Assembly (NCBI GenBank): GCA_050245975.1
Contig: JBFWWW010000164.1
Coordinates: forward strand, 1-9,066
Length of the DNA: 9,066 nucleotides
DNA from: JBFWWW01 sp050245975
GTDB taxonomy: Bacteria; Pseudomonadota; Alphaproteobacteria; Rhizobiales; Hyphomicrobiaceae
Reading direction: 5' to 3'
Within the stretch, counting starts at the first letter, position 1. Each line of letters opens with the position of its first letter. Below are positions 1-6,001 of this stretch, piece by piece. Below the pieces are notes generated by a model that saw only the letters and a program-made list of their open reading frames with translations, was not told where the DNA came from and ran no database searches. The translations under genes and the position numbers were made by a program.

Positions 1-1505
1 CGCAGCTCCTCGCGCGGCGGGTGCGCGAGCACGGCGTTCATTCCGAGATCGTTCCCTACCACCAGGCCGAGGACGCGCTGTCGCGCCTCAAGCCCCGTGC
101 CGTCATCCTGTCGGGGGGACCGGCCAGCGTGACCGAGATGGGCACGCCGCGCGCTCCCGACTGGGTCTTCACATCAGGCCTGCCTGTGCTCGGCATCTGC
201 TATGGCGAACAAACCATGGTGGCGCAGCTCGGTGGCGAGGTCGAAGGCGGCCACCATCGCGAGTTCGGGCGGGCAGAAATCGAGGTGCAGAGCGACAACG
301 CGCTTTTCGCCGATGTGTGGAAACGCGGCGAGCGCGACACCGTCTGGATGAGCCACGGCGATCGCGTGACGCGGCTGCCGGAGGGTTTCAAGGTCGTTGC
401 CGTATCCCAGGGCGCTCCGTTCGCCGCCATCGCCGACGAGAAGCGCAAGCTCTATGCCGTGCAGTTCCATCCGGAGGTGGCGCACACGCCGCGCGGCAGC
501 GCGCTGCTGGGCAATTTCGTCCGCCGCATCGCGGGGCTTCCGGGCGACTGGACCATGCGCCATTTCCGTTCCAGCGAGATTGCCCGCATCCGCGCTCAGG
601 TCGGGCGCGAGCGCGTCATCTGCGGTCTGTCGGGCGGCGTCGACAGTGCGGTGGCCGCCGTCCTCATTCACGAGGCGATCGGCGACCAGCTCACCTGCAT
701 TTTCGTCGATCATGGGCTGTTGCGCCTCAACGAGGCCGAGGAGGTCGTGTCGCTCTTCCGCGGTCACTACAATATCCCTCTCGTCCACGTCGATGCGCGT
801 CAGCGTTTTCTCGCAGCGCTCGCCGGAAAGACCGATCCCGAGCAGAAGCGCAAGACCATCGGCGGGCTGTTCATCGACGTGTTCGAGGAGGAGGCGCGCA
901 AAATCGGCGGCGCAGCGTTTCTCGCCCAGGGCACGCTTTATCCTGACGTGATCGAGAGCGTGTCCTTCACCGGAGGGCCGAGCGTCACCATCAAGTCGCA
1001 CCACAACGTGGGCGGCCTGCCGGCGCGCATGAACCTCAAGCTCGTCGAGCCGTTGCGCGAGCTTTTCAAGGACGAAGTGCGCGCCTTGGGGCGTGAGCTC
1101 GGCCTGCCGGAGAGCTTCGTGCGCCGGCACCCCTTCCCCGGACCCGGCCTCGCCATCCGCATTCCGGGCGAGATCACCGAAGAAAAGCTCGACATCCTGC
1201 GCAAGGCGGATGCGGTCTATCTCGACGAAATCCGCAAGGCCGGGCTCTATGACGAGATATGGCAGGCCTTTGCCGTGCTGCTGCCGGTGCGCACCGTCGG
1301 CGTCATGGGCGATGGTCGCACCTACGACTTCGTCTGCGCCTTGCGCGCCGTCACGTCGACGGATGGAATGACGGCCGACTATTATCAATTCCCGCACGAT
1401 CTGCTGGGCCGCATGGCGACGCGGATCATCAACGAGGTCAAGGGCATCAACCGCGTCGTCTACGACATAACCTCGAAGCCGCCAGGGACCATCGAGTGGG
1501 AGTAG
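1..1505 (+). CDS. guaA: GMP synthase (glutamine-hydrolysing), 5' end outside window
   Basis: GuaA makes GMP from XMP, glutamine and ATP in the cytoplasm, the last step of guanine nucleotide synthesis. The reading frame is open to base 1: the codons before the GTG at 21 read Q-L-L-A-R-R, which continues the conserved N-terminal GuaA motif, so GTG 21 is internal and the true start lies upstream. Counting residues from base 21, the class I amidotransferase domain has its catalytic Cys60 in GICYGEQ and the His150/Glu152 pair in QFHPEV. The ATP-pyrophosphatase domain carries the P-loop SGGVDS at 204-209. The C-terminal dimerisation domain has HPFPGPGLAIRIPGE and ends in the typical PPGTIEWE. The 494 visible residues plus roughly 25 missing ones fit the usual length of about 520. 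A transporter gene follows 44 bp downstream. The identification is secure. Confidence 0.97.
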   Translation, partial: QLLARRVREHGVHSEIVPYHQAEDALSRLKPRAVILSGGPASVTEMGTPRAPDWVFTSGLPVLGICYGEQTMVAQLGGEVEGGHHREFGRAEIEVQSDNALFADVWKRGERDTVWMSHGDRVTRLPEGFKVVAVSQGAPFAAIADEKRKLYAVQFHPEVAHTPRGSALLGNFVRRIAGLPGDWTMRHFRSSEIARIRAQVGRERVICGLSGGVDSAVAAVLIHEAIGDQLTCIFVDHGLLRLNEAEEVVSLFRGHYNIPLVHVDARQRFLAALAGKTDPEQKRKTIGGLFIDVFEEEARKIGGAAFLAQGTLYPDVIESVSFTGGPSVTIKSHHNVGGLPARMNLKLVEPLRELFKDEVRALGRELGLPESFVRRHPFPGPGLAIRIPGEITEEKLDILRKADAVYLDEIRKAGLYDEIWQAFAVLLPVRTVGVMGDGRTYDFVCALRAVTSTDGMTADYYQFPHDLLGRMATRIINEVKGINRVVYDITSKPPGTIEWE

Positions 1506-1549
1506 CGCTGCGCCGCTGAACCGGTACCGGCACAACAACGAGAAGACCA

Positions 1550-2482
1550 ATGAACACGCCGGACGGAAACGCCAGGCTCGCCTACATTCTGCTTCCCGTC
1601 GCCGCGCTCTGCTGGGCAGGCAACCACGTGCTGGCGCGCGCCATCGCATGGCACGTTCCTCCCGCCGGGCTCTCCGTGCTGCGCTGGGCGCTGGTCGCCA
1701 TCGTGATCGCGGCTTTGTACGGCCCGACGCTCAAGGCCGATCGCGCGAGCCTCAGGCGCAAGCCGATCACCATGATCCTGCTTGCGATCGCGGGTGGGGC
1801 ATTGTTCGGGACGATGCAGTTCGTTGGCCTGCTCTATACGACGGCGATCAATGTCGGCGTGCTCAACTCGGCCGCGCCGGCGCTGATCGCTGCCGCGAGC
1901 TTCCTGATCTTCGGCGATCGCCTCGGGTTTGCACAGGTGACCGGCATTCTGGTCTCGTTCCTGGGCGTCGTCGCGATCATCTCCCAGCTCGATCTGGATC
2001 GGCTGCTGTCGCTGTCGCTCAATGGTGGCGACATCATCATCCTCGCCAACATGCTGTTGTGGGCGGTCTATTCGGCATGTCTGCGCCTGCGCCCGCAGGT
2101 GAGCGGCGTGACGTTCCTGTTCGCGATGTCGGTCGTCTCATCGCTGGCCAATATCCCCTTTGCGATCCTCGAGCTTGGCGCGGGCTTTCAGTGGCACGCG
2201 GACCTGTTGACGGTGTTCGCCGTGCTCTACACGGGGCTTGCCACGAGCCTGATCGCCTATCTGTGCTGGCAGCGGGGGGTCGAGTTGATCGGGCCGGGCC
2301 GGGCGGGGGTCTTCCTGCACCTGATCCCGCCGTTCGGCATCTGCCTTGCGGTTTCGCTGCTGGGCGAGCCGTTGCGCGGCTACCATATCGTGGGGTTCGT
2401 GCTCATCCTGGCCGGAGTGGCCCTGGCGGCACGGCCGCAAGCACAAGCCGCGCGGCAGACAAATCCAACGGCGTCGGTCTAA
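1550..2482 (+). CDS. EamA-family DMT transporter, ten membrane helices
   Basis: This 310-residue integral membrane protein has the two-repeat architecture of the drug/metabolite transporter (DMT, EamA/RhaT) superfamily. About ten hydrophobic helices can be traced, near residues 10-27, 39-57, 74-92, 97-120, 126-144, 158-180, 187-207, 219-240, 249-270 and 277-294. Each half ends with the typical EamA signature: GDRLGFAQVTGILVSFLGV around 122-140 and GEPLRGYHIVGFVLILAGV around 272-290. Such proteins usually export small metabolites or amino acids, but the substrate cannot be read from sequence. The ATG at 1550 has a modest purine-rich ribosome site (GAGAAG) just upstream. The 44-bp gap after guaA holds a 10-bp palindrome (CCGGTACCGG, 1521-1530) but no clear terminator, so co-transcription with guaA is possible. 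It converges with the response-regulator gene, with only 12 bp between stop codons. Confidence 0.9.
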   Translation: MNTPDGNARLAYILLPVAALCWAGNHVLARAIAWHVPPAGLSVLRWALVAIVIAALYGPTLKADRASLRRKPITMILLAIAGGALFGTMQFVGLLYTTAINVGVLNSAAPALIAAASFLIFGDRLGFAQVTGILVSFLGVVAIISQLDLDRLLSLSLNGGDIIILANMLLWAVYSACLRLRPQVSGVTFLFAMSVVSSLANIPFAILELGAGFQWHADLLTVFAVLYTGLATSLIAYLCWQRGVELIGPGRAGVFLHLIPPFGICLAVSLLGEPLRGYHIVGFVLILAGVALAARPQAQAARQTNPTASV

Positions 2483-2494
2483 AGAGACCAGGAC

Positions 2495-2860
2495 CTAGGC
2501 GAGGCCCGCTTCGACGAACTTGGCCTGCACGCCGGCGCGGTCATAAGGCTTCATGATGTAGTCGTCGCCGCCGGCCGACAGGGCCCGCGCGATATCGATG
2601 GGGTCGTTCTCCGTCGTGCAGTAGAACACCACCGGTTTCTGTCCGTTCGGCAACCGGCGCAGCGCCGTGATGAAATCGATGCCGCTCATCCGCGGCAGGT
2701 TCCAGTCCAGGAGAACGACATCCGGCATCTGCTGCTGGCAATGCTCGATGGCCGCCTCGCCGCTTTCTGCTTCGTTGAGTGCGCAGCCCAGACTTTCGAG
2801 AATGTGGCTCGCCACCTTCCGGATGACATTTGAATCGTCGACGATCAGGCAGGTCTTCAT
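2495..2860 (-). CDS. Single-domain CheY-like response regulator next to chpT
   Basis: The protein is a stand-alone 121-residue receiver domain without an output domain. Visible residues are the acidic pair D8/D9 in VDDS, the phospho-acceptor D52 in LLDWNLPRMSG, T82/T83 in CTTEND and the conserved lysine K104 in IMKPYD, so the full phosphorylation site is present. I place the start at the ATG at 2858-2860 because MKTCLIVDDS is the usual beginning of a receiver and a GAGG site lies six bases upstream. The longer frame to 2911 adds residues with no family similarity. It lies 97 bp downstream of chpT on the same strand. Position suggests that it receives phosphate from ChpT or CckA, or modulates that relay; this is inference. 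It is not a close match to CpdR by motif, and it lacks an obvious arginine-rich tail of the kind found in c-di-GMP-binding CheY-like proteins. The specific name is unknown. Confidence 0.9.
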   Translation of the reverse strand: MKTCLIVDDSNVIRKVASHILESLGCALNEAESGEAAIEHCQQQMPDVVLLDWNLPRMSGIDFITALRRLPNGQKPVVFYCTTENDPIDIARALSAGGDDYIMKPYDRAGVQAKFVEAGLA

Positions 2861-2921
2861 CGCGGGCCTCGCACAAGTCATGGCGGGACAAGCCGCGCAG
2901 CTCGGTCCCACGGAGAAAGAA

Positions 2922-2939
2922 TTGGTTGAAACGGATTAA
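2922..2939 (-). promoter_or_regulatory. CtrA-like motif upstream of the response regulator (weak)
   Basis: Read on the minus strand, the site is TTAATCCGTTTCAACCAA, two half-sites resembling the CtrA consensus TTAA-N7-TTAAC, here TTAA and TCAACC. The second half has one mismatch and the spacer is six rather than seven bases, so this is a degenerate match. It lies about 62-79 bases before the start codon, in a local AT-rich patch of the 97-bp gap between chpT and the regulator. It would give the regulator its own control point. It could equally be chance. Confidence 0.22.
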
Positions 2940-2957
2940 GAATGCCTTGCGGGCGCG

Positions 2958-3602
2958 TCAGGTCTCAGGCGTCGCAGCGAGAATGACATCGGCGCCGTCC
3001 TTGCGGATCGCGAGGCGCATGTGCGCCGTGCCCGAGAGGCGCCACGTGTAGTAGGGCTGGATCGACATGGCATCGAGCGCCGGCGGCTCGTTTCCGGCGA
3101 CGAAGTCGGCTAGGTGCTGCGGCGGCCGGGCGCCGACGCCGCGGCAGATCAGCATGAAGGCGGGGCGCTCGAGCGTGCCGGAGACGCGTGCCTCGATCTC
3201 GCCGCCGCGCGGCAGCGCGGAAACGGCGTTGGCGAGCATATTGAGCAGCAGCTTCACCTTGTCCTTGGCCATCTGGCCCGGCATGGCGCGCCAGATGAGC
3301 TTGTGCTTGGCGTTGCCGATGAAGCCGCGGCTGATCTGCTCGGCCGTGCCGAGGTCGATCTGGGCTCCTGCCGATCCGGCGGCGCCAAAGGCGAAGCGCG
3401 CGAACTGCAGGCGCGCCGAAGCCTGCTGGGTGACATTGCGGATGACGTCGAGCGCGTAGCTTTTGGCTTCCGCGTCATCGTCCTCGTCGAGAATCTCGAG
3501 GCCGTTGTAGATCGCACCGACCGGCCCAATGATGTCGTGGCAGATCTTGCTCGACAGAAGGGCGGCCAGTTCCAGGTCGGTTGGTTGAACGCGCTGGTTC
3601 AT
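2958..3602 (-). CDS. chpT: ChpT histidine phosphotransferase of the CtrA relay
   Basis: ChpT is the cytoplasmic dimeric phosphotransferase that, in Caulobacter and relatives, moves phosphate from the hybrid kinase CckA to the response regulators CtrA and CpdR. The 214-residue protein starts at ATG 3600-3602, preceded by GAGG seven bases upstream. A longer frame to 3668 adds an unrelated segment and is not favoured. The helical-hairpin domain (about residues 10-75) holds the phospho-acceptor His22 in KICHDIIGPVGAI and the family motif RLQFARFAFG at 64-73. The C-terminal domain resembles a degenerate kinase ATP-binding fold, with NMLANAVSALPRGG at 121-134 but without the glycine-rich ATP-binding boxes, as expected for ChpT. 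Length and motif order match known ChpT proteins. It is divergent from cysQ and precedes a CheY-like regulator on the same strand. Confidence 0.93.
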   Translation of the reverse strand: MNQRVQPTDLELAALLSSKICHDIIGPVGAIYNGLEILDEDDDAEAKSYALDVIRNVTQQASARLQFARFAFGAAGSAGAQIDLGTAEQISRGFIGNAKHKLIWRAMPGQMAKDKVKLLLNMLANAVSALPRGGEIEARVSGTLERPAFMLICRGVGARPPQHLADFVAGNEPPALDAMSIQPYYTWRLSGTAHMRLAIRKDGADVILAATPET

Positions 3603-3700
3603 TTCTTGTCCTCGGAGGTCGTCGGGTGGGCCGCCACAGCCGCGAACTCGGAACACATGCGCGGGCACCAGGCGCCTGCTTGCGCGTACATCGTTCTTCC

Positions 3701-3730
3701 TTGATACATGCTTCGCAGCGGGCCTGCCAA
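3701..3730 (-). promoter_or_regulatory. Candidate chpT promoter
   Basis: On the minus strand a TTGGCA hexamer (complement of 3725-3730) is followed after 18 bases by TATCAA (complement of 3701-3706). This resembles a vegetative -35/-10 pair with five of six and four of six consensus bases. It would give a chpT leader of roughly 90 bases. Spacing is one base longer than ideal and nothing else confirms it. Confidence 0.3.
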
Positions 3731-3768
3731 GCGTTTGGTGGCACCACCGCCCGGCAGTATTGTTTTTT
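3724..3768 (+). terminator. Hairpin plus T-tract in the chpT-cysQ divergent region
   Basis: An outer stem CTGCC (3724-3728) with GGCAG (3753-3757) encloses an inner stem GGTG (3737-3740) with CACC (3745-3748). A short TATTG is then followed by six T residues (3763-3768). On the plus strand this resembles an intrinsic terminator or an attenuator upstream of cysQ. The interior loop is large, so the fold is uncertain. On the minus strand the same bases lie around or upstream of the proposed chpT promoter, where the T-tract would simply be an AT-rich upstream element. Confidence 0.3.
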
Positions 3769-3782
3769 CATCACAACCGGTG

Positions 3783-3811
3783 GTGATACCCGGTCACAGC
3801 CGGGCCATCAC
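3783..3811. repeat. Nested inverted repeat 46 bp before cysQ
   Basis: GTGAT (3783-3787) pairs with ATCAC (3807-3811), and inside it CCCGG (3789-3793) pairs with CCGGG (3800-3804) around the six-base loop TCACAG. Together they form a ten-pair hairpin with a small asymmetric bulge. It could be an operator or an mRNA leader structure for cysQ. The remainder of the 254-bp divergent region (3603-3856) shows no convincing gene. Confidence 0.4.
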
Positions 3812-3856
3812 GGTGCGCACGGCAGGCGCGCGAATCGAAAGGCAGGCCCTTTGCAC

Positions 3857-4681
3857 ATGGCGTCAATCGATCAATTGCAGCTGGCTCAGGCCCTGTTCGG
3901 CGCGGTGCTCGAGGCCGGACGCATCGAGATGGCGCACTTTCACGCCGGTGTCGCCGTCGAAACGAAAGCCGATCGCACGCCCGTGACTGTCGCGGATCGG
4001 GACGCCGAGGCCGTCATCCTGGCGGCGCTGGCGCGCGTCGCGCCCGGCGTGCCGGTGGCGGCCGAGGAAGCTGTCGCCGCAAACGGCATGCCCGTGATCG
4101 GCGATCGGTTCTTTCTGGTCGATCCGCTCGACGGCACGCGCGAGTTCATAGCCGGGCGCCCGGAGTTCACGGTCAACATCGGGCTGATCGATCGAGGCAG
4201 GCCCGTATTCGGTCTCGTCTATGCGCCGGCGGTTTCGCGGCTGTTCGTGACGCTTGCCGCCGATAATGCTGTCGAGATCGTCGTCGGCCCGGATTCGGGA
4301 GCGGGCAGCCTCGAGACCCTGAGCAGCCGGCGACTCAGGACCCGGGAGCCGGACGAGACCGCTCTCACCGCCATCGCCAGCCGCTCCCACATGAGCAAAG
4401 ACACCGAGACGTTCCTCGCCCGCTATCGGATCAGCGAACGCAAGACGGCCGGATCGTCGCTGAAGTTCTGTCTCGTCGCAAACGGGGAAGCGGACCTCTA
4501 CCCGCGTTTCGGTCCGACCTGCGAGTGGGATACCGCCGCCGGCGATGCGATTCTCCTCGCCGCAGGGGGCATCGTGACCGGGCTCGACGGCGCACCGCTA
4601 CCCTACGGCAAAGCGGACCGCCGTCTTCTCAATCCGCCCTATGTCGCGTGGGGGCGTGGCCCCCTCGCGCCGGTGCGCTAG
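3857..4681 (+). CDS. cysQ: 3'(2'),5'-bisphosphate nucleotidase CysQ
   Basis: CysQ dephosphorylates 3'-phosphoadenosine 5'-phosphate, the by-product of sulfate activation and sulfotransfer, to AMP, and so controls its toxicity. The protein is a magnesium-dependent, lithium-sensitive-type phosphatase of the inositol monophosphatase superfamily. In the 274-residue product the metal and phosphate site is complete: TPVTVAD at 41-47, the EE pair at 70-71, DPLDGTREF at 89-97 and CEWDTAAGDAIL at 222-233. The segment EFTVNIGLIDRGRPVFGLVYAP and the SRSH motif at 175-178 favour CysQ over the related histidinol-phosphatase or SuhB subgroups. I chose ATG 3857 because family similarity begins right there; the frame stays open to 3581 but that extension overlaps chpT and looks non-coding. 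The ribosome site is weak. No other sulfate assimilation gene is in the window. Confidence 0.92.
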   Translation: MASIDQLQLAQALFGAVLEAGRIEMAHFHAGVAVETKADRTPVTVADRDAEAVILAALARVAPGVPVAAEEAVAANGMPVIGDRFFLVDPLDGTREFIAGRPEFTVNIGLIDRGRPVFGLVYAPAVSRLFVTLAADNAVEIVVGPDSGAGSLETLSSRRLRTREPDETALTAIASRSHMSKDTETFLARYRISERKTAGSSLKFCLVANGEADLYPRFGPTCEWDTAAGDAILLAAGGIVTGLDGAPLPYGKADRRLLNPPYVAWGRGPLAPVR

Positions 4682-4704
4682 CCGCCGACCGCAGCCGTCC
4701 GGCC

Positions 4705-4723
4705 ACACTTTGGTAACACTTTG
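4705..4723. repeat. 8-bp direct repeat ACACTTTG, 11-bp period, upstream of eipA
   Basis: ACACTTTG occurs exactly twice, at 4705-4712 and 4716-4723. The copies start 11 bases apart, about one helical turn, so a dimeric regulator could bind both on one face. They lie about 98-116 bases before the eipA start codon in the 139-bp gap after cysQ. A poor -35/-10 pair (TTGAGT at 4721, AATACG at 4744) overlaps the second copy. Confidence 0.5.
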
Positions 4724-4741
4724 AGTGGAATGTACCGGATG

Positions 4742-4760
4742 GCAATACGTTGTTCACCAT
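4742..4760 (+). promoter_or_regulatory. Degenerate CtrA-like motif upstream of eipA (weak)
   Basis: GCAA at 4742-4745, then seven bases, then TTCACCAT at 4753-4760. The second half differs from the CtrA half-site TTAACCAT at one base and the N7 spacing is correct, but the first half matches TTAA at only two positions. It is listed because eipA of Brucella abortus is reported to be directly activated by CtrA. On sequence alone it is weak. Confidence 0.25.
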
Positions 4761-4820
4761 AGGTCGACGGCGAGCCCCCTTGAGCCCCTAGGGCGCCGGC
4801 GCAGCGAATAGGTCCGCAAG

Positions 4821-5849
4821 ATGGTTTATTCGGTTCGTGCCCGCGCCGCCGGCGCTACTGCGGCGACGTTCGCGCTCCTCCTGTGCGCCTCCGCGATGGC
4901 GCAGGACCAGCAGCCTTGGTCGAGCGGCGACCAGCGTTTCCAGCAGCGCGAGGACTATTACAGACAGGCGTCGCCGCAGGGCGATGCCTATTCTCCGTCC
5001 CGCAATGATGCCTACGCTCCACGCGGACAGGCGACACAAGACAGCTACGCGCCGCGCAGCGACGCCTACGCCCCGTCTCGTGCGCCCGCCAATGACGCGT
5101 ATGCGCCGCGTGGGACGCAGCCCTACAACGATGCCTATTCGCCTCCCCGGACAGGCGCCACGACCGCGCAGGGCGGGTATGGCCAGGGCTATCAGGCTCC
5201 GCCGCACTACGACGGCCAGTATGCAGACTACAACCGTCCGCCGCCGCCGCAGTCCGGCTATGGCCAGCCCTATGCGCCTCCTCCCGCGCCCTACGATCGT
5301 GGCTATGGGCCGCGCGACTATGACGGGCGTTACGGTCCGCCTCCGGGCTACCGCGACGAGGAACGCGGGACCTACTCCAGCAACGAAATTCTCGACGTCG
5401 GGCACGGCTTCTTCGGCTCCGTGAGCCAGGGCCTGGCGAAAGCGATCGAGTACGCCTTCAAGAAGCAGGGCCGTCCCAATGGCTACATCCTCGGCCAGGA
5501 CGCCGGCGGCGCCATCGTTGCCGGCCTGCGCTATGGCGAGGGCATGCTCTACACGAAGGATGCCGGCATCCACCGCGTCTACTGGCAGGGACCATCCATC
5601 GGCTACGACTGGGGCGCCGAGGGATCAAAGGTCATGGTGCTCGTCTACAACCTGCATGACCCGGGCGACATCTACCAGCGTTTCCCCGGCGTGGCAGGTT
5701 CTGCCTATGTGGTGGGCGGCGTCGGCGTCACGTTCCAGACCAACGACGACATCGTGCTGGCACCCATTCGCGCCGGCGTCGGGCTGCGCATAGGTGCCAA
5801 CGTCGGGTATCTGAAGTATACGCGGCGTCCAACCTGGAACCCATTCTGA
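4821..5849 (+). CDS. eipA: EipA/DUF1134 periplasmic envelope protein with Tyr/Pro repeat region
   Basis: The C-terminal part, about residues 183-342, matches my recollection of the DUF1134/EipA family, whose Brucella member is a soluble periplasmic eight-stranded beta-barrel needed for envelope stress resistance and virulence. Typical stretches are NEILDVGHGFFGSVSQGLAKAIE and GRPNGYILGQDAGGAIVAGLRYGEG, with a barrel-like glycine-rich end. Residues 1-27 form a signal peptide with a hydrophobic core and cleavage likely after ASAMA. Between them, about 28-182 is low-complexity and rich in Tyr, Pro, Gln and Arg, including six DAYxPxR-like repeats. This linker makes the protein unusually long. The ATG at 4821 has AGG eight bases upstream. 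The biochemical activity of the family is unknown; a role in cell-envelope integrity is inferred from Brucella. The family assignment is from motif memory, not a search. Confidence 0.85.
   Translation: MVYSVRARAAGATAATFALLLCASAMAQDQQPWSSGDQRFQQREDYYRQASPQGDAYSPSRNDAYAPRGQATQDSYAPRSDAYAPSRAPANDAYAPRGTQPYNDAYSPPRTGATTAQGGYGQGYQAPPHYDGQYADYNRPPPPQSGYGQPYAPPPAPYDRGYGPRDYDGRYGPPPGYRDEERGTYSSNEILDVGHGFFGSVSQGLAKAIEYAFKKQGRPNGYILGQDAGGAIVAGLRYGEGMLYTKDAGIHRVYWQGPSIGYDWGAEGSKVMVLVYNLHDPGDIYQRFPGVAGSAYVVGGVGVTFQTNDDIVLAPIRAGVGLRIGANVGYLKYTRRPTWNPF
4983..5150 (+). repeat. Six DAY-P-R peptide repeats encoded in eipA
   Basis: Aspartates 55, 63, 74, 81, 92 and 104 each begin a unit of the form D-A/S-Y-A/S-P-R/S: DAYSPSR, DAYAPRG, DSYAPRS, DAYAPSR, DAYAPRG and DAYSPPR. 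The period varies from 7 to 12 residues, with Gln, Ala, Asn or Thr spacers. The underlying DNA is an imperfect repeat, so copy number could vary between strains. Confidence 0.8.
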
Positions 5850-5867
5850 TCGTTGTCGATAATGCGG

Positions 5868-5895
5868 GAACTTGGGCTTGCCTCGGGTTCTTGTG
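5868..5895 (+). terminator. Possible terminator hairpin after eipA
   Basis: GAACTTGGG (5868-5876) can pair with CTCGGGTTC (5882-5890) over nine positions, three of them G-U, around the five-base loop CTTGC. The hairpin starts 18 bases after the eipA stop codon and is followed only by TTGTG, not a real T-run. If functional it separates eipA from the next gene, 152 bp downstream. Confidence 0.33.
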
Positions 5896-6001
5896 CTCAC
5901 ATCGCCGCCTGTCGCCGGGCGCGGCAGCTTGTCGTGTGCAGCCTCCTGTCGTATGGCCTTGAGGATGCAAATGCGTCTCCCGACGAGCCGAGGTTAGCAC
6001 G

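Noticed and set aside
174..1649. Long 491-codon minus-strand frame opposite guaA
   Set aside because: It mirrors a certain guaA gene codon by codon; its translation is rich in Arg/Ala/Asp with no domain. Long antisense frames are expected in high-GC coding DNA.
3581..3856. N-terminal extension of cysQ in the same open frame
   Set aside because: It overlaps chpT, encodes a composition unlike the family, and CysQ similarity begins exactly at ATG 3857.
4878..4893. Lipobox-like LLLC in the eipA signal peptide
   Set aside because: Leucine occupies the position before cysteine where lipoboxes need Gly, Ala or Ser, and a normal ASAMA signal peptidase I site follows.
4788..5573. 261-codon minus-strand frame opposite eipA
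   Set aside because: The Arg/Val/Ile-rich translation is the complement of the Tyr/Pro/Gly repeat region; no start signal or family match.
5965..5997. Ten-codon upstream frame before the coiled-coil gene, a possible leader peptide
   Set aside because: It has no properly spaced ribosome site and its end overlaps the ribosome site of the real gene; too short to support.
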